Below, piece after piece: positions 36,650 to 45,460 of a stretch of 64,000 nucleotides of DNA. The DNA lies in the NCBI GenBank assembly GCA_963814745.1, contig CAWFEA010000017.1:1-64000 (forward strand), read 5' to 3'. The translations under genes and the position numbers were made by a program. The notes below the pieces were generated by a model. It did not search any database. It had not been told where the DNA came from and saw nothing but the letters and a program-made list of their open reading frames with translations. Numbering within the stretch: position 1 is the first letter of the stretch; the number at the start of each line of letters is the position of its first letter. Source of the stretch: CAWBRT01 sp963814745. Its GTDB lineage: Bacteria > Acidobacteriota > Terriglobia > Terriglobales > Acidobacteriaceae.

Positions 36650-37885
36650 ATGAAATACCAAGTTGGACGGGTGCGGGAGCGCATTGAAAGGTTGGCCGCG
36701 AGCGCCAGGACGCCGGAGGGAGGAGTCACCCGACTTTCCTACACGCCGGCGTATCGCGAGGCGATGGGGCTGGTCCGCGGCTTTATGGAAGAAGCCGGGA
36801 TGAGGGTGCGGACCGATCCTCTGGGCAATATTTTTGGCCGTTACGAAGGCAACGACGGATCGCTGCCGGTGGTGCTCACCGGATCGCACCTGGACAGCGT
36901 GCCGAACGGCGGCAAACTCGACGGCGCCCTGGGACTGATCAGTGCAATCGAGTGCGTGAATGGATGGAAAGACGGCGGCTGGAAGCCGCTGCGTCCCGTC
37001 GAAGTGATCGCCATGGTTGAAGAGGAAGGGACGCAATTCGGCGTCGTCATGTTTGCCAGCCGGGTTTTGACCGGCAAAATGAAAGCGGAAGACCCAGCCA
37101 AAATCGTCAATGCTGAAGGCAAGTCGGCGGCGGAGATGCTCGCCGAATGTGGGCTGGATAAGAATGCGTTTCAGACCGCCTGCCTCGATCCGGCGAAGAT
37201 TCGCTGTTTCGTCGAATTTCATATCGAGCAGGGAGAGCAGTTGCATCGCCGGCACCTGGCTTGCGGCCTGGTGACGGACATCGTCGGCATTTATCGCTGT
37301 TGGATCACCATCACCGGCAAGGCGAACCATGCCGGCACAACCCGCATGGACAGCCGCAAAGATGCGCTCGTGGCCGCCGCCCATATCGTCGAGAAGAGCT
37401 TCGAGGCGGCGCTGCAATCCGGCGATCACTACGTCGCCACGGTCGGGACGATGGAGATCTGGCCCGGAGCCATCAACATCGTGCCCGGCAGAGTCTCCAT
37501 GCCGATTGAGATTCGCGCCACCACGGCGGACGAACTCGATATCGCCAAGGAATGGCTGCTGGCCGAGTTCCGCGGAGTGGAAGCCAAGTACGGCGTGGGC
37601 GTCGAAATCACCCGCACCTCTCTGGTCGAGCCGACCCATCTTGATGAACAGATTGTCGGCGTGCTGCGCCAGGCGGCGCGGATCGCCAACGTCAACTACC
37701 TGGAAATGCCTAGCTGGGCGGGACACGATGCGCAGTTGATGTCCTCGATGGTGCCGACAGCCATGCTTTTCGTGCCCAGCATCGGCGGCATAAGCCACTC
37801 GCCACAGGAAGATACAAGCTGGGAAGACATCGAGATTGGACTGAATGTCTATGGACGGGCGCTGACCGAGCTGGCGTCGAAGTAG
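36650..37885 (+). CDS. M20-family amidohydrolase (allantoate/N-carbamoyl-amino-acid hydrolase type)
   Basis: A two-metal M20 hydrolase of 411 residues. Metal and catalytic motifs are visible: TGSHLDSVPNGGKLDGALGL, the glutamate pair in AMVEEEGTQFG, VEFHIEQGEQL and the late GISHSPQEDTSWEDIE. A dimerisation domain (about 210-325) contains ITGKANHAGTTRMDSRKDAL. These features match the branch that includes allantoate amidohydrolase, N-carbamoyl-L-amino-acid hydrolase and ureidoglycolate-type enzymes; the substrate cannot be fixed. Two possible uses are purine-ring nitrogen or hydantoin breakdown. It is followed 110 bases later by an SDR gene on the same strand. Confidence 0.85.
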   Translation: MKYQVGRVRERIERLAASARTPEGGVTRLSYTPAYREAMGLVRGFMEEAGMRVRTDPLGNIFGRYEGNDGSLPVVLTGSHLDSVPNGGKLDGALGLISAIECVNGWKDGGWKPLRPVEVIAMVEEEGTQFGVVMFASRVLTGKMKAEDPAKIVNAEGKSAAEMLAECGLDKNAFQTACLDPAKIRCFVEFHIEQGEQLHRRHLACGLVTDIVGIYRCWITITGKANHAGTTRMDSRKDALVAAAHIVEKSFEAALQSGDHYVATVGTMEIWPGAINIVPGRVSMPIEIRATTADELDIAKEWLLAEFRGVEAKYGVGVEITRTSLVEPTHLDEQIVGVLRQAARIANVNYLEMPSWAGHDAQLMSSMVPTAMLFVPSIGGISHSPQEDTSWEDIEIGLNVYGRALTELASK

Positions 37886-37995
37886 CGGCCTGCGTCCAGC
37901 CCGGCATGGCGGGCTCAGCGTATTCCCGGGAGGCGTTTGACGCATCTTGACCTGTGGGGCGGCTTGTACGGCGGCGACCTGTGGGGTAAGCGATC

Positions 37996-38772
37996 ATGGC
38001 GCGTGTGTTCATCACAGGTTCCGCGGACGGACTTGGCCGGATGGCCGCTCAACTGCTCATCGAGCAGGGCCACCGCGCGATTCTGCACGCCCGCAACCAA
38101 CAGCGTGGGCGGGAGGCGATGGCCGCCGTGCCCGGAGCCGAGGCGGTTGTGATCGGCGATCTGGCGAGCATCGCCGAGACTCGCGGCGTAGCCGATCAGG
38201 CGAACCGGTTGGGCCCTTTCGACGCGGTGATTCACAATGCGGGAGTTGGCTATCGGGAACCGGTTCGCATCGCGACCGAAGACGGGCTTCCGCAGGTGTT
38301 TGCGGTGAACACCCTGGCGCCGTACATTCTTACCGCACTCATCCGCAGGCCGAAGCGCCTCATCTACCTGAGTTCGGGCCTGCACCGGAGCGGCGACGCG
38401 AGCCTGAAGGATCTCGCGTGGGCGAAGCGCGCATGGCAGGGACAGCAGGCTTACGCCGATTCCAAATTGCATGACGTGATGCTGGCCTTCGCGGTGGCGC
38501 GCCGCTGGCCGGATGTTTTCTCCAATGCGCTTGAGCCCGGCTGGGTGGCGACGAAGATGGGCGGAGCGGGCGCGCCGGACGATTTGGACGCGGCCCACCG
38601 CACCCAGGTCTGGCTCGCGGTCAGCGATGACCCGGAGGCCAGGGTCACGGGCGAGTACTTGTATCACCGGCGGCTGCGCGCACCGAGCCCGGCCGCTCGC
38701 GATGTGGAGCGACAGGCGAGGCTGCTCGAAGCATGTCAGGGCTTTTCCGGAGTGGAGCTGCCCGCGAGTTGA
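37996..38772 (+). CDS. Short-chain dehydrogenase/reductase
   Basis: The classical SDR pattern is present: NAD(P)-binding RVFITGSADGLGRMAAQLLI, the NAG-type motif AVIHNAGVGYREP, and the catalytic Tyr/Lys pair YADSK at about residue 150, with Ser in LIYLSSGLHRSG. Arg following the first beta strands (ARNQQRGRE) suggests NADPH. The substrate is not predictable. The 258 residues are usual. It may be co-transcribed with the M20 hydrolase but there is no overlap. Confidence 0.88.
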   Translation: MARVFITGSADGLGRMAAQLLIEQGHRAILHARNQQRGREAMAAVPGAEAVVIGDLASIAETRGVADQANRLGPFDAVIHNAGVGYREPVRIATEDGLPQVFAVNTLAPYILTALIRRPKRLIYLSSGLHRSGDASLKDLAWAKRAWQGQQAYADSKLHDVMLAFAVARRWPDVFSNALEPGWVATKMGGAGAPDDLDAAHRTQVWLAVSDDPEARVTGEYLYHRRLRAPSPAARDVERQARLLEACQGFSGVELPAS

Positions 38773-38809
38773 AGCAGCGTAGACGAGGATAACGACATTC
38801 TGGAGCGGG

Positions 38810-38866
38810 TTCCCGGAACGAAACCATTATTCCCGTAACGAAGCAATTATTCCCGTAAAGACACGG
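38810..38866 (+). repeat. Short tandem repeat, 20-bp unit, 2.8 copies
   Basis: Units TTCCCGGAACGAAACCATTA (38810), TTCCCGTAACGAAGCAATTA (38830) and a partial TTCCCGTAAAGACACGG (38850) lie in tandem after the SDR gene. Confidence 0.65.
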
Positions 38867-38990
38867 TTTCGCTACAACGTCCAAGCGGCGCGCCAACTTC
38901 CGGTGTTGCCGAGTCTGGTGTTTTCGCGAACAAGCTGAAGGTTTGGGTTTCGCGAAGCGTCCGCTGGCATTCATTCCCTCGGGGCCAAAA

Positions 38991-39229
38991 AGGCTGCTGA
39001 AAAAGTCTCTTGGTGTCATCCTGAGGTCGAGCTGTATTTGCGCGGGGTCCCCGACAAGCCCGTTGTTGGCTTGTTGGGGCTGGCGACCGAAGGATCGGCT
39101 TTTGTTTCAACGCGGACGAAAAGCAGATCCCTCGCTTCCACCCCAGCAACCGCCGCGGTTGCCGGGGACCCCGGCTCTGCTCGGGATGACACGCTGTTTA
39201 GCAAGGGAAAATGACTTTTTCAGCAGCCT
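38991..39229. mobile_element. MITE-like element with perfect 17-bp terminal inverted repeats
   Basis: AGGCTGCTGAAAAAGTC at 38991-39007 is repeated as its exact complement at 39213-39229. A second inverted pair (GTCATCC/GGATGAC) lies within. There is no coding capacity. An internal 33-bp segment (39044-39076) recurs in inverted orientation at 52570-52602 with two differences, which shows a dispersed family. No target-site duplication is clear. Confidence 0.8.
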
Positions 39230-39596
39230 CTAAAGCCAGCAGTTTTATTGGTGCTGGACGACATAGCTGCTTGGTGAGGAATGGGTTCGGCGATGCCTTC
39301 CGGCTTCGCACCCCGTCCGCTGGCAACGTGATTGCAAATACAAACCCCGAAACACGGCATTAAGCGAGATGCGATGGGCGAGACGGGCGGCATCATTAGA
39401 AACTTCTTAACCAAGAGCACTAAAGATCGTCCTGCTCAACCCGTCAGTAGCATTGCCGAATCAGTTTTGTCGCGTTAGGCGGGACCTCGGACCCGAGCGG
39501 CCCATAACGGGGACGTGCCCGGTCGGAAACATCTCGAAGCATGCATGCGCTATCTTGCTTCGAGTCCGAGTTTAAAGAATTCAGCCGGGGTCGAAT
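39230..39596. other. Intergenic region upstream of the NusG-like gene
   Basis: No family is recognised. A minus-strand frame (39220-39420) encodes a cysteine-containing FGVCICNHVASGRGAKPEGI that is protein-like but orphan. The upstream region may hold a leader for antitermination, but no ops-like element can be named. Confidence 0.3.
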
Positions 39597-40223
39597 GTGG
39601 AAAACCTATTCAGAGCGGGGAATGGCGAAGCCTTGTTCACGGCAACGTCAACAGCAATCGTGAATCACAATCTTACCCGGAATTCGGTTTGCGCCCGGCA
39701 AGCGGAAGCGGGGCTCAGATGGTATGCCGCCTATACCGCCCCGTGCCACGAGAAGCAGGTGGCCAGTCACTTCGCGGTCCACCGGATCGAGCACTTCCTG
39801 CCGCTTTACTCGTCAACGCGGCGCTGGGCCAGCGGCCGTACGGTTAACCGTGAATGTCCGCTGTTTCCCAGTTACATTTTTGTGCAGATTTCGCCGGAAG
39901 AACGGGTGAAGGTGCTTGGAACTCCGGGGATTGTCTCGCTCGTCGGCACCAGCAAGGGAGCCACGCCTTTGCCGCGCGCCGAAATCGAAACCCTGCGTTG
40001 CAGCCTGCACCTGTGTCACGCCCTGCCGCATCCATTTCTCGGCGTCGGCGAAAAAGCCCGCATTCGCCGCGGCCCGCTGGCCGGGATACAGGGCATTGTG
40101 CTGCGCCATCACCAGGGCACGCGCATCGTGCTTTCGCTCGACCTGATCATGCAGAGCATCGCGGTCGAGGTCGATGTGGCCGATCTTGAACCGGTCGAAT
40201 TCCGCCTCCCCGCCCTGGCTTAA
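39597..40223 (+). CDS. NusG-like transcription antiterminator (UpxY/RfaH type)
   Basis: The NGN domain is clear: LRWYAAYTAPCHEKQVASHF, HFLPLYSSTRRWASGRTVNR, CPLFPSYIFVQISPEERVKV and LGTPGIVSLVGTSKGATPLP. A KOW domain follows (GVGEKARIRRGPLAGIQGIV). Such specialised NusG paralogues bind RNA polymerase at long operons for surface polysaccharides or secondary metabolites and suppress termination. Here it is followed by DUF362 and PaaK-like genes rather than a long operon. The N-terminal 30 residues before the domain have no counterpart, so translation may start later. Length without them, about 175, is normal. Confidence 0.82.
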   Translation: MENLFRAGNGEALFTATSTAIVNHNLTRNSVCARQAEAGLRWYAAYTAPCHEKQVASHFAVHRIEHFLPLYSSTRRWASGRTVNRECPLFPSYIFVQISPEERVKVLGTPGIVSLVGTSKGATPLPRAEIETLRCSLHLCHALPHPFLGVGEKARIRRGPLAGIQGIVLRHHQGTRIVLSLDLIMQSIAVEVDVADLEPVEFRLPALA

Positions 40224-40279
40224 TAAAAGCTCATCTTCGGACCATCCTAAATGCCTAACTCAGATCCCGCGGAATAGCT

Positions 40280-41818
40280 ATGTGCTTATGGCGTGAAAAT
40301 TCGACGGTCGCGATTGCCAAGGTCGAGGCGCGCTATCCGAGCGAGCCGCCCTTCCATCCCGCCAAACGCTACCCGGAGTACGGCTTCAGAGAAACGGGAG
40401 CAGAGCCAAACCCGGCTTATGAGGGCGTGCGGCGGGTGTTGTTCGATCTCGGGCTGGACCGCCGCTCGTTTGGCGCCCCGGACTGGAACCCCTTGGCAGA
40501 GTTGATTTCGCCGGGTGACGCGGTGGTGGTCAAGCCGAATCTGATTCGCCAGTCGCATGTCTCCCGCCTCGACGAGTGGGCGCAAATCGTGACCCACGGC
40601 AGTGTCATCCGGGCAACTCTCGATTACGTTTTTCTGGCGCTAAAAGGCACCGGCAAAGTCTTGGTGGCCGATGGTCCGCAGACCGACTCGGATTTCAACG
40701 AGACCTGCTCGCGCAACGGCCTGTTCGCCGTCGTCGAATTCTTCCGCCGCCAGGGGCTGGCGGTCGAACTGCGCGACCTGCGGCGCGACCGCTGGTTTCA
40801 GCACGGTGACGTCATCCACAAGAGGGTTACTCTGCCGGGCGATCCGGCGAGTTACACGACGGTGGAGCTGGGCGAGCAGAGCGAATTCAGCAGTTACCGG
40901 CTGAACGGCAATTTTTATGGCGCCGACTACGATCACACCGAGACCGCGAAGTTTCACCATCCGGGCCGGCACGCTTACATCTTGTGCCGCTCGGTGATGG
41001 ACGCCGACGTGGTGATCAATCTGCCCAAGCTCAAGACCCATAAGAAGACCGGCGTGACCATCAGCCTGAAGAACATGGTCGGCATCAACGGCTACCGCAA
41101 CTGTCTGCCGCACCACACCATCGGCACGCCGGACGCGGGTGGCGACGAATTTGCCACCGCTGATCTCAGCCACAAGATGCAGAGTCGCTTGACCGTCGCT
41201 TTTAAGCAGATGTTACACCACGCGGGCGGTTGCGGCGCGAGCTTGGCGCGGCTGTTGAAACGCGCGGGGCTGGCCGTCTTTGGCGATAACAGCCGCACCG
41301 TGCGCTCCGGGAACTGGCACGGCAATGACACCGCCTGGCGTATGGTTCTCGACCTGAACCGGGCGCTGTTTTACTTCGATGGAGCGGGCCGGCCGCGCCG
41401 GCGTCCGCTGCGCTATCTCACCGTGGTCGACGGCATTGTGGCAGGCGAGGGCGACGGGCCGATGGCGGCCGACGCCATCGCGGCGGGGCTGGTCGTCGCC
41501 GGCTTCAACCCGGTCGCCACCGATACCGTCTGCGCGACGATTATGAATTTCGATTACCGGAAGCTTCCCATGCTCGCCAGTGTCTGGCAGTTGACGCCGC
41601 ATTCGCTGGCCGCGTTTGATCTGCGGCAGATCTGCTGCCGCTCCAACGTCCAGTACTGGAACGGCTCCTGGGACGAGTTCGAAAACGCTCCGTGTATCGC
41701 CTTCCGGCCGCACTTCGGATGGCGCGGCGAGATCGAGCGTCTGCGGCCCGCGCTGCTAACCCGCTCCGCGCCAAAACGCGCTTCGCAGGAACCCGGCACT
41801 TACGCCGGCAGCCAATGA
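40280..41818 (+). CDS. DUF362-domain protein of a polysaccharide-type locus
   Basis: Blocks such as VVKPNLIRQSHVSRLDEWAQ, KVLVADGPQTDSDFNETCSR, DADVVINLPKLKTHKKTGVT and SLKNMVGINGYRNCLPHHTI identify DUF362, a family of unknown reaction often with Fe-S relatives. Here the typical 4Fe-4S ferredoxin cysteines are absent, so this member is the DUF362-only form found with glycosyltransferases and adenylating enzymes in exopolysaccharide loci. The 512 residues include a late segment FDLRQICCRSNVQYWNGSWD. The stop overlaps the start of the ligase gene by four bases, so they are co-expressed and probably act together. Confidence 0.82.
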   Translation: MCLWRENSTVAIAKVEARYPSEPPFHPAKRYPEYGFRETGAEPNPAYEGVRRVLFDLGLDRRSFGAPDWNPLAELISPGDAVVVKPNLIRQSHVSRLDEWAQIVTHGSVIRATLDYVFLALKGTGKVLVADGPQTDSDFNETCSRNGLFAVVEFFRRQGLAVELRDLRRDRWFQHGDVIHKRVTLPGDPASYTTVELGEQSEFSSYRLNGNFYGADYDHTETAKFHHPGRHAYILCRSVMDADVVINLPKLKTHKKTGVTISLKNMVGINGYRNCLPHHTIGTPDAGGDEFATADLSHKMQSRLTVAFKQMLHHAGGCGASLARLLKRAGLAVFGDNSRTVRSGNWHGNDTAWRMVLDLNRALFYFDGAGRPRRRPLRYLTVVDGIVAGEGDGPMAADAIAAGLVVAGFNPVATDTVCATIMNFDYRKLPMLASVWQLTPHSLAAFDLRQICCRSNVQYWNGSWDEFENAPCIAFRPHFGWRGEIERLRPALLTRSAPKRASQEPGTYAGSQ

Positions 41819-43248
41819 TTTACGATCACCCTCTCATTTCCGGCGCCTATCGCAGCAGTCCGATCGTGGCACAACATCTGCTGGTCTCGGCCTATGGGCT
41901 GTGGCGAAGACTGGAGCGCGCCGGCCACCTGGCGCAAAGCTACCAGGCGATGCTGCGGGAGAGCCAGTTCTGGCCGCCCGACCGCTTCCGGGCCTATCAG
42001 GACGGGCAACTACAGGAACTCGTCCAGCACGCCTATGAGAACGTGCCTTACTACCGCCGCGTCTTTGACCAGCGCCGGCTGAAGCCGCGGGATATCCGCA
42101 CGGCCGCGGATCTGTACAAACTGCCGGTGCTGTACAAGCACGACGTGCGCCGCTCGAACCGCGAACTCAAGGCGCGCAACGTCCCCGCCCGCCGCTCGAC
42201 AGTTGGACGCACCGGCGGCAGCACGGGAATTCCGCTGCACTTCCTGCTCGATAAAGACCGGATCGCCTTCGATCACTCGCTCATCGACCGCCATTGGTCC
42301 TGGGCGGGATACCGGCCGGGGGACAAGCTGCTGGTCATACGGGGACTGACGCTGATTCCGCCGGACAGCCATGGCGGCGTGTATTGGCGCTTCGATTGGG
42401 CGGAGAATCGCATTTATCTCTCCGGCTTCCATCTCTCGCGCGATGTCATGCCGTTGTACGTGCGCAAGCTTCAGCAATGGCATCCGAAGTTCATCGCGGC
42501 TTATCCGTCAAGTGTGTATACCCTGGCACGCTTCATGGAGCAGGAGGGCGTGACGATTCCGGTCGAGGCCGTGTTCACCTCCTCCGAGGTACTGACCGCG
42601 ACCGAGCGCAAAGCGATCGAGCGGCAGTTTGCCTGCAAGGTCTGGGACCGTTACGGCACCGGCGAGAGGCTTGCCGTGAGCCAGCAATGTGAATTCGGCA
42701 GCTATCACCAGAACCCGGAATTCGGCATCGTGCAGGTGGATTCGCCGCTGGGGCTGCCTGCGCCCAAGGGGCAGCCGGGAGAGCTGGTGCAAACCGGCCT
42801 GAGCAATTACTCGATGCCCCTGATCCGCTATGCCATTGAAGATGTCGGGTACCTGGTGGACGAGGCTTGCCCGTGCGGACGCAGCTTGCCGCGGATGGGT
42901 CCGGTGAACGGCCGCAAAGACGACGTAATCGTCACCGCCGACGGCCGCCTGATGCCGCGCGCCGGGCTCGACCAGATTCATGAGTTCGTCGAAGCCATCG
43001 AGCGTTGCCAACTGGTGCAAGAGCGTATCGGAGAGGTCATCGTGAGGGTCGTGCCCAAGCCCGGCTTCGGCGCGGCCGATGAAAAGGAATTAAAGCGCCA
43101 GCTTCGGCGGCGGCTTGGGGCGGGCACGGAGGTGATCGTGCGGCTGACCGACGAGCTGCCTTTGACCGTGGTTGGCAAAGAACGATTCATCGTCTCCAGC
43201 GTCAACTTGAACCAGGCGAGCGGGCTTGGACTTCAGGCACATCTATAA
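41815..43248 (+). CDS. PaaK/CapK-like adenylate-forming ligase
   Basis: This is a phenylacetate-CoA ligase-like adenylating enzyme of the CapK branch. ATP-binding motifs are RSTVGRTGGSTGIPLHFLLD, the VFTSSEVLTATER stretch and VWDRYGTGERLAVS; a zinc-like CPCGRSLPRMG is followed by NGRKDDVIV and a C-terminal AMP-binding domain. CapK relatives in capsule and exopolysaccharide loci are thought to activate a small acid for decoration of the polymer or lipid. ATG 41815 overlaps the DUF362 stop. The 477 residues are normal. No glycosyltransferase follows in this window. Confidence 0.85.
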   Translation: MIYDHPLISGAYRSSPIVAQHLLVSAYGLWRRLERAGHLAQSYQAMLRESQFWPPDRFRAYQDGQLQELVQHAYENVPYYRRVFDQRRLKPRDIRTAADLYKLPVLYKHDVRRSNRELKARNVPARRSTVGRTGGSTGIPLHFLLDKDRIAFDHSLIDRHWSWAGYRPGDKLLVIRGLTLIPPDSHGGVYWRFDWAENRIYLSGFHLSRDVMPLYVRKLQQWHPKFIAAYPSSVYTLARFMEQEGVTIPVEAVFTSSEVLTATERKAIERQFACKVWDRYGTGERLAVSQQCEFGSYHQNPEFGIVQVDSPLGLPAPKGQPGELVQTGLSNYSMPLIRYAIEDVGYLVDEACPCGRSLPRMGPVNGRKDDVIVTADGRLMPRAGLDQIHEFVEAIERCQLVQERIGEVIVRVVPKPGFGAADEKELKRQLRRRLGAGTEVIVRLTDELPLTVVGKERFIVSSVNLNQASGLGLQAHL

Positions 43249-43594
43249 CCGGCGGCGGGAGATCGCGCCCGCCGGTCACAGTTAGCCGGGCGCTGGAGCT
43301 ATGTGGACAGCACATTTCAGACCGGTCCACTTCCAATGCCGGTAAGTCCTTCAGCACTGTACAACCAGGTCATAGACCTCACCTCTCAAGTACGCAACAT
43401 GGTAGCAGTCCGAGTTTCAAGATCGATACGAAAATCTCCCGCGGCAATTTCGGCGTCGCCAGCGCGAGGAGCGCGCGTACGTGCGCACACTTCATCGCGC
43501 ACTCGCAGCCAGAATCGCTTTACCCTGCCAGCGCTACCCATGAGCCATCTACCTTGACGCGAACTTTCCCGCGCCTTCGCGGCGACCCCCTCGA
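43249..43594. other. Intergenic region after the ligase gene
   Basis: No convincing gene. A plus-strand frame (43303-43557) gives a Ser/Arg-rich product without family traits. CCGGCGGCGGG and CCCGCCGG at about 43250-43275 can form a stem that may act as a terminator for the ligase gene, but without a T-tract. Confidence 0.3.
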
Positions 43595-43843
43595 TCAGCA
43601 GCCCCACTCCGCTTGCCCCGGCCTGGCGAAATAGCGTCTCCGGCCGCTCTCCTCATCCGTGCTGGATGCTAATTCCAGCAGCGCCAGGCGTGCGGCGATA
43701 ATCATTCGACGCTTCTCGCCGGCCGGCACTTCGCTCCACGAATCGGACTGGTGTCCGTTGGCGCAACCGAAATCGGGGGCCAGCACCTCGTGATAGTGAT
43801 GAAATAGCTCGACAAATTGTTCCGGAGATACTTCCTGGATAGA
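43595..43843 (-). CDS. Small hypothetical protein
   Basis: The 82-residue product (MSIQEVSPEQFVELFHHYHE, then a cysteine-containing LAPDFGCANGHQSDSWSEVP and EKRRMIIAARLALLELAS) has amphipathic helices and amino acid use like a real protein. I recognise no family. ATG 43843 is chosen over the one at 43855 because a family-like start (MSIQE) follows. It shares its strand with the membrane protein at 43.9 kb and may be co-transcribed with it. Confidence 0.5.
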   Translation of the reverse strand, partial: SIQEVSPEQFVELFHHYHEVLAPDFGCANGHQSDSWSEVPAGEKRRMIIAARLALLELASSTDEESGRRRYFARPGQAEWGC

Positions 43844-43909
43844 CATCCTGGTCAACCTCTTCCGTGCCGCCCGCGGTACTATCGGCGGCGCCCAAAACCG
43901 TTCTCCCTT

Positions 43910-44110
43910 TTACGCTGCGCGTGCCTGGGTCCTGCCTGTGGCCGAGACAGCAGCCGAATGCGACTCGGGCGAAGCGGTGTGCCGTTCTCCCAATTTCACC
44001 AGGTAGCTGCCGCCCAGGGCGGCGGATTCCGAGCACCACGCGGCAAGAAATCGCAACAGAACCAGCATCCCCGCCACGCACAAACCCATGAAGATCGCCA
44101 TCGCCGTCAT
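43910..44110 (-). CDS. Small single-span membrane protein
   Basis: ATG 44110 follows an excellent CCGGAGGCCGAA ribosome site. The 66-residue product has one hydrophobic span (MAIFMGLCVAGMLVLLRFLA) and a hydrophilic tail. Function unknown. A direct repeat resembling a Pho box lies about 90 bases upstream. The tail is Ser/Ala/His-rich. Confidence 0.5.
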   Translation of the reverse strand: MTAMAIFMGLCVAGMLVLLRFLAAWCSESAALGGSYLVKLGERHTASPESHSAAVSATGRTQARAA

Positions 44111-44343
44111 TTCGGCCTCCGGAGGGAGCGTCCAGCTTGCCGACGCCACTCAACCTCTCCATGATTAGAGCGAAGAGAACCTAAACTTCGAATAAAACCT
44201 TCATAAAGAGTTCATAAACGGACCTGCCTGATGGGTTTTGGGATAAGCGGTCAAAGCGGCGGACCGGCCCTGAATCTTAGCCCGGCAATGATCTGTTCGC
44301 TTTGCAGCAGGTTGGGTACAGGAGACTGAAAGAATCCTCGGAC

Positions 44344-45151
44344 CTACGAGCCGACCGTCAGCGGAGCGATTAAGGAACGCAATGCCGCGATCATGCTGAG
44401 CGCGACAATGCGCGAGGTTCGCGGGTTCTGCGACGGCCGATTGCGGCTGGTCATCGACAGGCTGACTTCCTCTCCTTCCAGTTCAACCTGATGAATTGCG
44501 CCCTGGCACCCCGGGGTCTACCCAGACTTCGACGCTGGTCCGGTCGAACCCGATGCCGGCCAGGCTTAGCGAAACCGCCACATTAAAGTGACGCGGAAAA
44601 GATGCCGCCGCCTCGCCCGCCGTCCCTGCAAATACCTTAACCGGCTCGGTTGGCGGATGGCTGGCAAAATCATGGCCGCGGTCGAGAACGTAGCGTTCAC
44701 GCATCATGGATTCGGGTTTGACGCGCGTCTTAAGATGCACCGAACGGATGCTTCCTTCCGCCGCACAGCGAATAATATCGAGCCCCGGCATCGTCCCCGA
44801 AGCGATCCGCACTCGTCCGCCGTGAACCCGCGCCAACTCTAATAGCTCGGGACAGTTCGGCACACCGGCAGCGCTAATACATATCAGGAACTTCCCGGCA
44901 CCGAGCACGGCGCGAGCAATCTGCGGGAAACTTTCCGCCGTCGCGCATTCCACCACGACATCACAGAGCCCCGGCAAGCGCTTGAGTCCGACGACCCTCG
45001 GCGGCGGCGTGAAGGCTTGAGCCTCGGCCTTCGCCTTGTCGAGGTCCCGCGCACAGACGGCGACAAGTTCCACTTCGGACAACGCCCCGGCGTTTAACCG
45101 TCGCGTCAATTCCTTCCCCACATTGCCGAACCCGGCCAAGCCTACCTTCAT
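44344..45151 (-). CDS. nadX: L-aspartate dehydrogenase (frameshift near 3' end)
   Basis: A Rossmann start (MKVGLAGFGNVGKELTRRLN) is followed by aspartate dehydrogenase motifs: VVVECATAESFPQIARAVLG, RVRIASGTMPGLDIIRCAAE and FPRHFNVAVSLSLAGIGFDR. The enzyme makes iminoaspartate or oxaloacetate from aspartate with NAD(P), and can feed NAD synthesis in place of NadB. The uncorrected ORF stops at 44483; removing one base from the C4 run at 44509-44512 continues with QGAIHQVELEGEEVSLSMTS and ends at 44344, with the expected NPRTSRIVALSMIAALRSL tail, for 268 residues. No nadA or nadC lies nearby. Confidence 0.8.
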
Positions 45152-45460
45152 CGCCTACCCCCTGAACACGACGGCTACAGTTTGCTACCGAACGCCCTTT
45201 TCAGCAAGCAGAACGCTTGCCTGCCGGCCTGCGCGCCGTCAAGGGTTGCCCGCGTATACCCCAATTCTTGCACCATCCGCCTTGCCAGACCGGCGAAAAA
45301 ACCGCCGCGCACGTCACCCCATCGCAGTTTGGAATTGCGCGCGAGAGGTACTTGAGGTGTATAAATCAAGGGTGATCGCATGGGCCGGAACATTTCCCGC
45401 TGACGTTCTCAGGGCACGGAGAATCTGGCAAGCCGGAACAAGGTCCGAGGGGAATGAGAG
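45152..45460. other. Divergent intergenic region, nadX/tdh
   Basis: About 310 bases between two divergent genes. A GAGGGG-like ribosome site (GAGGGGAATGAG) lies just before the tdh start. No operator palindrome or gene was identified. Confidence 0.35.

Noticed and set aside
36593..37945. 450-codon minus-strand frame opposite the M20 hydrolase
   Set aside because: Antisense shadow of a gene with intact metal-binding motifs.
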